Positions 48,901 to 59,200 of a stretch of 64,000 nt of DNA are shown here, one piece after another (position 1 is the first letter of the stretch; each line of letters begins with the position of its first letter). Where the stretch lies: NCBI GenBank assembly GCA_949825025.1, contig OX463778.1:31751969-31815968 (forward strand), given 5' to 3'. A program made the position numbers and the translations under genes. The notes under the pieces were generated by a model. That model searched no databases. It was not told where the DNA came from and saw only the letters and a program-made list of their open reading frames with translations. Source of the stretch: Siphlonurus alternatus (taxonomy: Eukaryota > Arthropoda > Insecta > Ephemeroptera > Siphlonuridae).

Positions 48901-51900
48901 TAAGAAAGCTCATTGTAGCGCTGGGCGGCCTCAATGAACTTGCGACGGTAGTCCAGCACGCGGGCGTAGCACACCTTGTAGTAGATCTGCAGCTGCTGGT
49001 CCTTTGACTCTGCCTTTGTAACGACAGAAATACAGCCAATGTCATATCAAATGGTCCATTGCAGCTTTATAAATACATATTCACCTTTTCAATATTTACA
49101 ATATGAATGATATAAACCATAAGTATCTTATTTAAAAGCAAAAGCAAAGAATTCTCAGTATCCAATCTTTTGCTTTAAGGGCATTGGGTGTAGCACCGGT
49201 AGTTGGCAACACTGACCTATCTTCACCATGCTAATTTTTGGTCATTGCTCCTCGGAGTAATTTTTATGCTAGAGCTAAGCTGATTGCTGTAGTATCAAGA
49301 TAATTAGTAGCCCAAGTGCACAATTTGGCTAAATAAAGCCTGATTTAAAGAAAAGTATTTTTTAGTAATTTTTTAAATTTACATGCATTTTTCTAAAATA
49401 TAAAAAAAAATACTTTTCTTTAAATCAGGCTTTATTTAGCCAAATTGTGCACTTGGGCTACTAATTATCTTGATACTACAGCAATCAGCTTAGCTCTAGC
49501 ATAAAAATTACTCCGAGGAGCAATGATCAAAAATTAGCATGGTGAAGATACGTCAGTGTTGCCAACTACCGGTGCTACACCCAATGCCCTTAAAATAACA
49601 TTATCACAACTTAAATGGTTTAACTTAAATGGTTTAATTTTCTTTTTAATTGAAAACTTCAATATACAGTACACAACATAAATTTGAATATGGGTGTATC
49701 ATTCATTAAGTGTTCTCCGGGAAACGGGGGGAGGGGGGAGAAGGGGGATAAATTATTATAAATATAAATTAACATAAAATACTGCATGTGAATTAAAATA
49801 ACAATAAAAAAGAAAAAAAAAATCAATATTTTCATAATAATTAAAAGGACTGTCTACTTTTGGTACATTTGTTATAAACTTATTACCATTTCAATCTAAT
49901 GGAGGATCGTTTTTATTTTCCAAATATGTGATTATAGTTGCAGAGTGTATAATACAGTAGCCATGTAAAAAGGGAATAATTTATCATACTTTTGTTCATT
50001 GCTTATTTTTTACCTGCAGTAGTGAGGCTCTGTTGATGAAAGCCTCTGCCTGAACTGGTTCGTCATCTTCTAGGTAAAGACGAGCAATCTTCAGGTATGT
50101 CTCCAGTTTGTAGTCAACAGTGTACTGCCTGTAAACAAAACAATCAACATAAGTTACCAGCAAGATTCTAACAAAGAAAAAAGAAGTCTTTACTTTTGTC
50201 CAGTTTCCAGTGGAATTCCAACCAAGACATTGGCAGCCTCACGCCAACACTGTTCACGCTCGTAGATATCTGCCAGGTGCTGACGAATACTGGCCACTTG
50301 CTCTTCAAAAGAGATCACTCGGGGCTGGACCTGCAAAACAAATTCTGCATTGTGTATATCGATGTAATACGTAGTTACATATATGCTAATGCGCATACAC
50401 TGTGCCAGTTATTATTTTTATAAATAAAAAGAGACTTGCCATAGTCAGGGCTAATTTTCTATTGTTAGGGGGTATGGTCACCCCCTTCCAGCTTATAAAG
50501 GCCGATTTTTGAATTCTGATTGGCTTAGAAAAAATCATTTTTGTTGAATCGCTCTCCTATTGGTTAAAGAGTTTTTTTTTTTTTTTTTTACGACAATTGT
50601 TTTTTCTTTTTGTAACGGAAGGGAGTGATTATACCAGGTTCAATAGAGGATTAGCCCTGGCATAGTCTTAATAAGAATTATGAACCACAGAAGTAGGAAA
50701 ATAAATTTTGGTGCTACATTCCTTTGCATAGTATAATTGTGAATAAAATTGACCTTTGTCAGTAAAGTTGTACCTCTCTTTTTGCAACTGACATTACAAA
50801 TAGAATGTATTTTATTGTTTTATTTTTGACTTGAATTTTTAAGTTGGAAAACGAAACATAAAATATCTCACCTTGTCAAGTGTGTAATGGGACACAGCCT
50901 TGGAAATATGCTCAGGTAACTTTGTTAAATGAGTGCTGACATCTGTAAGAAGCTGCCTCGAAATAACGAGACTCACATTCTCATTGACAACTGGAAAAAA
51001 ATAAATACAGTAAATAAAATAAGGGTAATAGGGTAAATCAGTATTCAAGATTTGTTTCTATGTTCATTGATTCCTGTATGTACAACTAAGGGCGAATGGA
51101 TAGAAAAGATGGAACATGGGAAAGAAGGAAGGTGAGGAGGCATGTGAGGCAAATACTGATTAGAATATTAACCCTCCAATTTTCACCTTTCCCACCCCAT
51201 ATCGAAATTAACATAGTGGGATATGTTGTCCCAGAGTAAGCGTAATTTGTATCCCATGTGCAATGCATGCATGACAGCTGATACAGCCACTTTCTTAATT
51301 AATTGTCTTAATTATAGACAACACATGGGGTGTGGCATCTAAGAATTTGCACCATTCACCTAAAGGCAAACTCCACCCTTGGAAATTTACTGACAACACC
51401 ACTGATGACAGAAAGATCAAGTCGTTGGGATATTTAGAATACATAGATGTAAACAACTACGTACACAGTGAGTACACTTTCAATGTTTAAGGGCGCTAGC
51501 TATAAAGAGGAACTTGGAATTTAATTAAGAGAGTCTTCATGTTTGCGTAGCAATTTTTGATTATGTGAAAGAACCTTTATTCTTAATTATAGCTAGGGTC
51601 CGCAGAGTGTCTAGCAGAATATATGCACGCAGAGACCCTACAGAGACCTCCGTGACATATGGCCAGGGATTTGATCGGAGTTTCACTGCTGCTAAATGTT
51701 CGGCAAGGTCCGGTTCTTGCTGCCCGCGCAGCCAGCAAGAACCGGGCTAAGCTGCTGCGATTCAGTGGCGCCGCCACTCTCAGTTACAGTGAAGCTCGGC
51801 CAAGCTGGTCAAATTTCTGGCCATAAGACACGGAGGTCTCTGTATGTAGGGTCTCTGATATGCACGCAAACAGTGCAGGTGGTAGGTGCCCGGAGGCTTC

Positions 51901-52298
51901 TTCGGATTATAACCGTACCGCTTCTTCAGCTGTCAGCAGTAAGTTTGTACTATAATTGGATCACTTACTTGCTTCAACGAAAGCCTTTAAACCTTCAACT
52001 AACTCTTCTTCAGATGCCACCAAGATATTCTCTAAAATTTGACGATATCTGCAAAATTAAAGTGCCACAGTTATTAACTTGTAAATTTGTCAACACTGTC
52101 AACAGCCAGCTGATTGTGCGGCAACATTAATTTTATGTTTGCAAAATAGCTACGAAATATACAGTATAATTTTATTGTTCATATAAAACTTCATATAACA
52201 TACTTATCAGCTTGGTCTTTGTGGGATCCTCCAGCATTTACAAGAGAAGCAAGAAGCTGACGAACACTTGTTTTCGTTTCCGCGCTGCCGCTCGCCAT
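42974..52298 (-). CDS. COPS4: COP9 signalosome subunit 4
   Basis: Ten coding exons: 52298-52204, 52048-51969, 50990-50872, 50330-50194, 50128-50014, 49013-48824, 48402-48232, 48167-48141, 45470-45270 and 43107-42974. They sum to 1269 nt (422 aa) with all phases consistent. CSN4 is a PCI-domain scaffold of the COP9 signalosome, which removes NEDD8 from cullins and controls SCF-type ubiquitin ligases in nucleus and cytoplasm. Diagnostic motifs are [56 protein letters not shown] and [20 protein letters not shown] (the winged-helix end of the PCI domain), then LPTWDKQIQ. The start [18 protein letters not shown] matches the family. Without the 27-nt microexon the protein is 413 aa, closer to the roughly 406 aa usual for animals. 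The gene is convergent with VDAC and divergent from LIN54. Confidence 0.96.
43377..43687. mobile_element. TTAA foldback family (GGGTAAGGTAACG), copy 1
   Basis: Arms of about 150 bp with ends GGGTAAGATAACGCCACTAA and its complement, containing AATGTTCTCCTCTACACCC and TATCAGGTATACAAAT. In this copy the flanking TTAA is eroded on both sides. It lies in COPS4 intron 9. Confidence 0.85.
43809..44126. mobile_element. Foldback MITE, ATGGAGTATTG family, copy 2
   Basis: Same arms as at 14060-14381 (TTATTGCAGAAATGGATAGA, TTTTTAAAAAATTATTGAA) with different outermost bases (ATGGACAATTTGCATGACA). TGACGTCA is at 43939. In COPS4 intron 9. Confidence 0.85.
44340..45190. mobile_element. Broken copies of the GGGTAAGG foldback family
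   Basis: Pieces of the family at 44340-44376 and 44545-44635 (ending TTAAGGGTAAGGTAAC) are separated by a GC-rich insert at about 44377-44544 that begins CAGGCGCGGATCGAG and holds C homopolymers. Another half copy is at 44960-45185. Long A and T tracts fill the gaps. This stretch of COPS4 intron 9 is a nested, eroded transposon pile. Confidence 0.6.
45600..47691. mobile_element. hAT-like non-autonomous element (2092 bp)
   Basis: Perfect 13-bp terminal inverted repeats TAGGGTGACCAGA and a perfect 8-bp target duplication AGCAAGCA (45592-45599 and 47692-47699). Further inward the ends share ACGGTAC words. No transposase frame is visible. A TTAA foldback (46495-46841) has inserted into it. The left-end block (AGATAGAGGC...CCCCCGCCGGAGG) and an internal block containing GCCGTTTTTTCC are shared with 24961-26437, the latter partly inverted. 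It is in COPS4 intron 8. Confidence 0.92.
46495..46841. mobile_element. TTAA foldback family, copy 2 (nested)
   Basis: Intact 347-bp copy: ends GGGTAAGGTAACGCCACC, arms of about 165 bp nearly identical, flanked by TTAA at 46491-46494 and 46842-46845. It sits inside the 2.1-kb hAT-like element, so it is the younger insertion. Confidence 0.9.
48141..48167 (-). CDS. COPS4: COPS4 27-nt microexon
   Basis: Between exons 48402-48232 and 45470-45270 an acceptor (GATTGCAG) and a donor (GTAATT) enclose 27 nt coding NFGYGTSAG plus split codons. Both ends are phase 1, so including or skipping it keeps the frame. Skipping gives TSDSATILDR, which matches the spacing of the family's usual TADGSSILDR; including it adds nine residues. 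The donor GTAATT is weaker than others in this gene, which fits alternative use, but no transcript data are visible. Confidence 0.7.
49179..49589. mobile_element. 411-bp TTAA-flanked foldback in COPS4 intron
   Basis: Arms of about 190 bp starting GGGCATTGGGTGTAGCACC, almost identical, around a 40-bp centre. TTAA lies on both sides (49175-49178 and 49590-49593). Likely piggyBac-like MITE. It lies in COPS4 intron 5. Confidence 0.88.
51633..51860. mobile_element. Foldback in COPS4 intron 2
   Basis: Imperfect arms with AGAGACCCTACAGAGACC, CCGTG and TATGGCCAG on the left and CTGGCCATA...CACGGAGGTCTCTG...GTAGGGTCTCT on the right. The centre holds a second stem, GGTTCTTGCTG...CAGCAAGAACC. No target duplication identified. 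Confidence 0.7.
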
Positions 52299-53226
52299 AT
52301 TGACTTCTTCCAAATTCCAAATATGGAAAACGGCTCTCCGATTGGTTGACGTATTTTGTGTCGCGGAAGCTACAAAAGACGCGCGAGGAACGAGGCTAAA
52401 AAACTTGATTTTTTTGACTTATTGGGAAGAAATTAGATTTATCTTGCCAGTAAGTCAAAGGATAAGCAATTATTTTATTAATTTGACTGAAAATTTTATA
52501 TTTAAGTATTAATTTAGGGCTTTTTTCAATCATCGACCTTTGCGCTCGTTTGTACGCGGCGGTGACGGAACGCGCAATGCATTCTGGACATGCTATGGTG
52601 GGCGCGTGATTTTGAACAAATACAGGATGCCAGGAACAAAAACAGGTAATTGATGTAGTAATTACTTATATAAGGTCATAAAATTAAAAAAATCACAAAC
52701 TATGTGATATAGGTGTGATAATTGTTGGATTTCATACCGATATGTAGGGATAAGGTTGGAATATCAAGGCTGCAAAGAAGCCACCACCCACCCCGCTCTT
52801 CCCGTGATTTGAAAATTTAGGTCTCGTGCTGGTAATATGCATTTTTTGTTTATGACTATTTTTGTTAAAAGTAATGCATATCTTGGGACCAAATTGTGAT
52901 AATTACATCGTAAATATTAAAAGTCATCTTATAATTTGTGTTTCCAGAGCAAAATTTGGAAATGGAGGGAATATTTTAAATTTCCCTGCCTTGCTGGCAG
53001 AAAATGGCGCGTCATTTGATCTCGGTTGCGTTGTTTGGGACCTCCTAATGGCGCTAAGAATCCTTTGTAGCGTCTGGTGAATTTGTCTCACTTTCTTGTT
53101 GATATTTATCTTTTCTTCTCATCCCTTTTATATGAGCTTAAAATTTTAATGCTACTGAAATCTCTTTATTTGCTGTAGCAAGTGTAACCAAATTTTTAAT
53201 GTTTAAATTCAAATCTCCAAATCAAC
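52299..53226. promoter_or_regulatory. COPS4/LIN54 divergent promoter region
   Basis: The two start codons are 928 bp apart and point away from each other. On the COPS4 side there is an inverted CCAAT box (CCGATTGGTTGACG near 52338). A GC-richer stretch at 52545-52610 (GTACGCGGCGGTGACGG, GCGCAATGCATTCTGG) probably contains the LIN54 start. CAG followed by GTAATTGATG at 52646 could close a LIN54 5' UTR exon, joined to an acceptor TGCTGTAG at 53178. Transcript starts are inferred. Confidence 0.5.
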
Positions 53227-56200
53227 ATGGCCGAAACCGATGGTAAAATTTACTACTTGGATTTATAAACATAAAAACTTAAAATATTATGAAACTCTTA
53301 CCCTAGCTTATTAAGTAAATTTATAAAATCAATTAAATGACATCAATAACTTCGATAATAATATTTTTCTTTTTCTACCCATGTATCACGCTTTATAGCA
53401 ATTAATTAATTTATAAGTGGGATTTTTAAATTTAAAGTAGGTGATATATCTAGCAAAAATGTAATTATTTTAAGAATAATTCAATGCTGGTACTTGTGTT
53501 GCAAATTTCACTAAAGTAAATTTTAACATAAAAATAAAAACTGTTAGTTAAAATTTAAATATATTTGACCTACATTGCATAGTGTGTGCGATATAATACA
53601 TACTGTGAGGGAAAGTTATTAAATTTTTGTTGCTTCACAGATGGACAAAAGCCGCAGGATAGCGACATGTCTGACCAGATGACATCAATAAATTTGGAGA
53701 CCCTAGAAAACCTTCAGGAGGCTCTAGATAAACTGGGACCAAGTGAGGGTGATGCAGGCGTCTCCTATGAACAAACCACTGAGCAGATGATGGTTGAGGA
53801 AGAGCATGTTTTGCACGATGATCCTCTACTTCAGGGCGTAGTAATGGGCAACTCTGCAGAAGGAGAAGTGGTGAGTAGCATAATATGGTAACTGATGGTC
53901 GTAAGTTGCAGCCACCTATCCGTGGATTATTTATTAATTAACATTAAAATTCTCGGATAATTCTCCGATTTTTCTAGGATAGGTTGGCTGCAACTTACGG
54001 CCATGAGATTGGTTTAATTATTTCTTTTTAAAATCTGAAGTATCTGAAACTAAAGTTGTCTGATGGGATGAAGGTTACTGTTAATACAATAACGTAAGAA
54101 TAATTCAAGAGTTAAAGTACAGGGAGGTACACATCCATATTGAATTAAAAGATTTACACCTAGTTGTAAAAAGATCTTCATGTACTGAGTGCCATGTATC
54201 AAATGATATAGTGTGCATGCTATGCATGTTAAAAGTACATAATGTACATAATTATGTATTTATGTAACTTAATTGCATTTACTATATATTGCTACACTGT
54301 AATATTTGGTACTTAATTGATGCTTGGATTCTCTGTATCTTGTGCCATCAGATTGCATTGTAAGGGTAAGGTAATCATGCATCTATCGCCACTTTATTTA
54401 AAAGTTTAATGCTTAAAATTTAAACAGTATAGCAACAGTTGATAAGTACAGTAGCCCCTGAAAAATCTTCCATTAAGAGATATGATTGATATGTGGCTAT
54501 AGTGTTGATGTATTGTTGAACAAAACATGGTTACTATTCAGTTGGCATCGTTTGGCAAGTAAAATTTCATTTTGTAAGGAATTTACAGAAGCAGCCTCAT
54601 TGTGAACATGATATCATTCAAGTTCTGTTTGTATATTCTTCAGTTGAAGCATTGAAAGTGTAAAATTCATTGTCAAACAGCAGAAATACATAGTAAAGTC
54701 CTTGGGGCATGTTTCAGATCACAGGTGACATGGAGGAGGAGGTTAGTGAGGAGCAGCCAACATATATGCTGGTGCAGCAGACACAGGCTTCGTCATCTCG
54801 TAGTGAAGAGACGGTGACAGAAGCACGCACTGCTGATGGCAACATCATTCACCTGAGGCAGATCACCACACAAGGAACAATCCAAGGCATCTCCGGCCTT
54901 AAACCTCTGCAGCAGACAGCAGGCATAAAACGTCAGGCACAAGGATCAGGACAGGTATGTACATATTATTCAATATTTTCAATTTGTAGATTCTTGCAAT
55001 TTGCTTTAAGTTTAGTGTCGTCAGTCTTCATTATTTTCAGTTCTCTTTAAAACTGTAGCAATACAATAATAATAATAATAAAAATGTATTGCTATTTTAC
55101 AACTGAAATCATGAAGGTTTCTTAGCTCAGAATATCTACTTTAATATTTATTCTACAAGAAGCATTGGAAAAAATTACAGCTCATACATGGGTTAAGGTA
55201 AGGTAACGCCACCAATGTTAAAAAAAATCCCTCTCACAAAAATTCTGAAAAAAATTTAAAATGTTCTCCTCTATACCCCCTATCAGTACCTAAAATATCA
55301 GGTATACAAATACGATCTAGTTTTTGAGTTATAAATTTTTAAAGTTGACTACTTTAACATGGAGAAATGAAACTCCCATGTTAAATTGGTCAACTTTAAA
55401 AATTCATAACTCAAAAACTAGATCGTATTTGTATACCTGATATTTTAGCTACTGATAGGGGGTGTAGAGGAGAACATTTTAAATTTTTTTCAGAATTTTT
55501 GTGAGAGGGATTTTTTTTAACATTGGTGGCGTTACCTTACCCTTAAGTTTTTATTTTTTTGAGGGGGAAGGGGAGGGGCTCCAGCTTATCATTGTGTAGG
55601 GTGGGAGTACATGGGTAGAAGATTTTTATTGCTAATCTCTTAACGTGGATTTATAATTTTCACAGTAAAAGCAGTGTTATGTGCACAAGTTTTTTTATTG
55701 TTAAAATGATGCTGAAATTTCATATTTTTGTTTGTTTTGATTTATGTGCAGCAAATGGTGACAAAGGTGATCATTTCCGGAGGTAGCATGTCTGGAGGTG
55801 TGTCCCAGCCCATGGTGCTGTCTACAGCTCCATCGACGTCGCAGTCCATCAAGTTCATAACAAGCTCACCAAGCACCAGTGGCACCACTATCCTGCCCAG
55901 CAATAGCAGGACCATTACTCTCGCTCAGGCCCAGCAGATGGGTCTTCTCTCATCTCCTAAGGTGCAGCAAATTGTCCCCTCGTCACCTACCAAGCAGGTA
56001 TCAAGCTTTGCTTTCATTCTGTACAATTATGAATGCAAATTTAAAACCTCAATTCGGTGGCGTAGCCGCGGGGGGGGGGGGGGGGGGGGTTCGGGGTTTA
56101 ACCCCCCCCCCCCCCCCCCATGAAGATCGAGTAGTGACTGGATATAAGAAGAAAAAATGAAAAATTTAGGGGTATCAAGTAGTATTTTCTTTAAAATAAA

Positions 56201-59200
56201 CAAATTATAAGTTAGTTTCTAATTTTAACAGAAAAAAGTGCGACTCATAAATAAATGTTTTATTTCCCTTACAAACTGCATGTGCATATAACTACTATTG
56301 TATAAATTAAAACGCTCTCACGTGTGCCGCACTTTCATTTAATTGGTTGCTCCACGCGCCCGGTGCAGACAAAATTTAACAAAAATAAGAGAAGCAATTC
56401 CCTTTTTTATTTATTTATTTTTCACAATATCTTGATGATGTGAACTTGGATTATTAAATAAATTTTAAAAATCAAATTCAATTAAATGACACGTACACTG
56501 ATTCTATAAAAATAATATAAAGTGGTTACATGAATTACTTGATTTAATTAAAATGATTTACTCAAAGCTTTATTTATTATACGCACGTATTCAAAAAAAA
56601 ATTGAAAAATGGGGTGAAAAAAATATAAAATGTTAAAAAAATTGCATCAGGCCATATATTTTACCCTCTAATATAATAGTATTTTTCCATTATTTTACCC
56701 TAAAAAAGGGGCGTGTCCTTAAAAAAAATTGCGCCCGCGGCGGGCTATTGGGGGGCTTCGCCCCCCAAACCCCCCAGTGGCCTCTTCTCAATCTTTGTCC
56801 TGAAGAACCCCCCCCCCCCCCCCTTGGGCAAATCCTGGCTACGCCACTGCCTCAATTTCACTAGATGCAATTCTGCATGATTGTTCATGTGTTAATTTTT
56901 ATAATTTACTCTATTAAAAATAATTTTTTTTACGTAAAAAGTCTTGGGTTAAAAGAAACATAATTATGTTTCATATACAGGTATAAAATAGTTTTAAGGT
57001 ATATTATTTCCCTATTATACTGTAGTCCATTCATCCAGCATTTCTTGTTGGAGTTATTTTTCAGTTAGCTATAACAATTGTTTCCTTACGTGCTAACTGT
57101 CGGTCTCTGTTCTCCATGTATTTGGTGTTTTCATGGCATCAATATTCCCAATACATACTTATGTACATCACTTGACAAGTGTTTTTTGAATAGACCCAAA
57201 GAAACGAGAAAAAACACTATAACCATAAAAAAAAAGTGCTGCAGTACAGTATGTGTGTTGTAACTTGTTTCCTTGTTTCAAATAAGAATGATTTTTATTT
57301 TGTGGTTACAAATAACTAACCAAAGCAATGATTAGGTGCTAAAATATTGATTTCTCTTGTCAGAACATCATGGTGAACAAGATGATGTCCCCAACAAGGA
57401 GCAACTCGTCACCCAAGATAACCATGGTGCAGCAGGGCTCCAAATCCCCCACCAAAATCCTGCCAGCGCCAGGAGGTTCTCCACTGCTCAAACCTGCAGT
57501 GGCCTCCGTGGCCCAAATCAACAGTGCTGGTGGTATTGGTAACTTCAAACAGCTCATGTCCGGACCACAGAAGGTCATCATACGCCAAGCTGGAGCTTCT
57601 CTTCAGGTGAGAGATGTTACACTGCAACTATGGAGTGTGTTCAAGCATTCTATGTTAATTGTAATTTCATTTAACTTTCTGAAAGAAAAGGACAGACAAG
57701 ACCCATAAAAACACAAATTATCGTAAAGTGATAAATGCTAATTTATTTAATTTAATTTTCTTACATTAATTTGCTTAAGCCGGTATTACACGATACAATT
57801 TTTCTAACTATTGAATACAATTTTTCCTTACAAGAAATTTTCGTCTCCATACAAACAAATGGAGTTCAAATTTTCTTGCAAGGAAAAATTGTATTCAATA
57901 TTTAGAAAAATTGTATCGTGTTATACCGGCTTTAGTTTCTGTTGATTTTTAAAAGCCATTGTTCAATTTTTATACTTTTCCTCCTCTTAAAATAATAATA
58001 ATAAAATCTACATTTTTAATATATAATGTCTTGCTATTTTTCTTGCATTGACAAATTCTCTCTTGAATACTTTGATAACAATCATCTCAAAATTGCTGGA
58101 CAAATTTCTGATGAAATTGTTTGTTACACAGAGTGCACTGAAGCAAGGAGCAGTGCTGACTGCAGCGGGACCTGGTAGCAGTAGCCAGATAATACGTATA
58201 CCTGCAACACAGAATGTTGTGGGCGGGGCAGGAGAGGGGCAAACCTTGCAGCTGCAAACCGGGCGTCAGGTGAGCATCAAAGGAACTACCCACATAATAA
58301 TGTTCTCCAATCCATGCAAAGTGAAATAAAATAACATAAAACTGTAAAATTTTCAACCTTTTACTTTATGTAAAGGTGAATCAAGGTAAATGTTTATTTC
58401 TACATTTTTGGCCCCGTAGAATTATTTTGGTATCTATGTGCCTCAATATTTTCATATGTTTCCTAATTAAGCTGCTCTAGGACAGTTAGTTTAAAAACTG
58501 AAGGCAAGAACGGTGATACAGCGGCGACTGAGGAGCGGGCGTAGTTGTTGCAGTTACCAAATATGTAAAAAAATATATTCACTTTGGTTTCTCTTCTAAT
58601 CACTGCTGTGGCAGGGTTATCATTAACATGTGTACTTGAACAACTGTTATAGTTTCAGTACTTGCGGCTGGTTTCATCCCCTCAGACTTCCTCTTCCACC
58701 AACTCTCCGAAATTAAGTGGAGCAACAATGGTACCTATAAGACAACCTCTTGCACCTGCACCAGTTAAGATGGTACCCATAGCTCCTGCTTCTTCTTCTC
58801 CAGGCACAGGAATTCGCTCTGTAAGTAACCATGTCATTAAAACAATAAAAAAAAACTTCAATTCGTTGCTATCCTATCGTATTGCTTCCATTAGAACTCC
58901 TTCATTTTTCTTCACTATAGACGATACGCCAACCCATGCAAACTATGGTGCAGGTGGCGCCCAAAACCCATGGTGGTATGGTGACTCAGAAGATCATGAT
59001 TCCTGCGTCGTCCAGTGCAACCACAGCGGCAATAAGGCAAATGGGTCAGGTGACTCCGGCTGCAGTGACCCAACTAGGAGGTACCTTGGTACCCACTGCT
59101 GGGGGTAACTTTATGGTACTGCCCGCCCAGATCTACGACCAGCTGCAGGCCACCCCACGCTCTGCAGAGATCAAGATCAAGGAGCACAAGACAACACCAC

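Noticed and set aside
55728..56160. Extension of LIN54 exon 4 into glycine/proline-rich sequence
   Set aside because: The donor after AAGCAG at 55998 joins in phase to exon 5; the extension reads into a transposon with G/C homopolymers.
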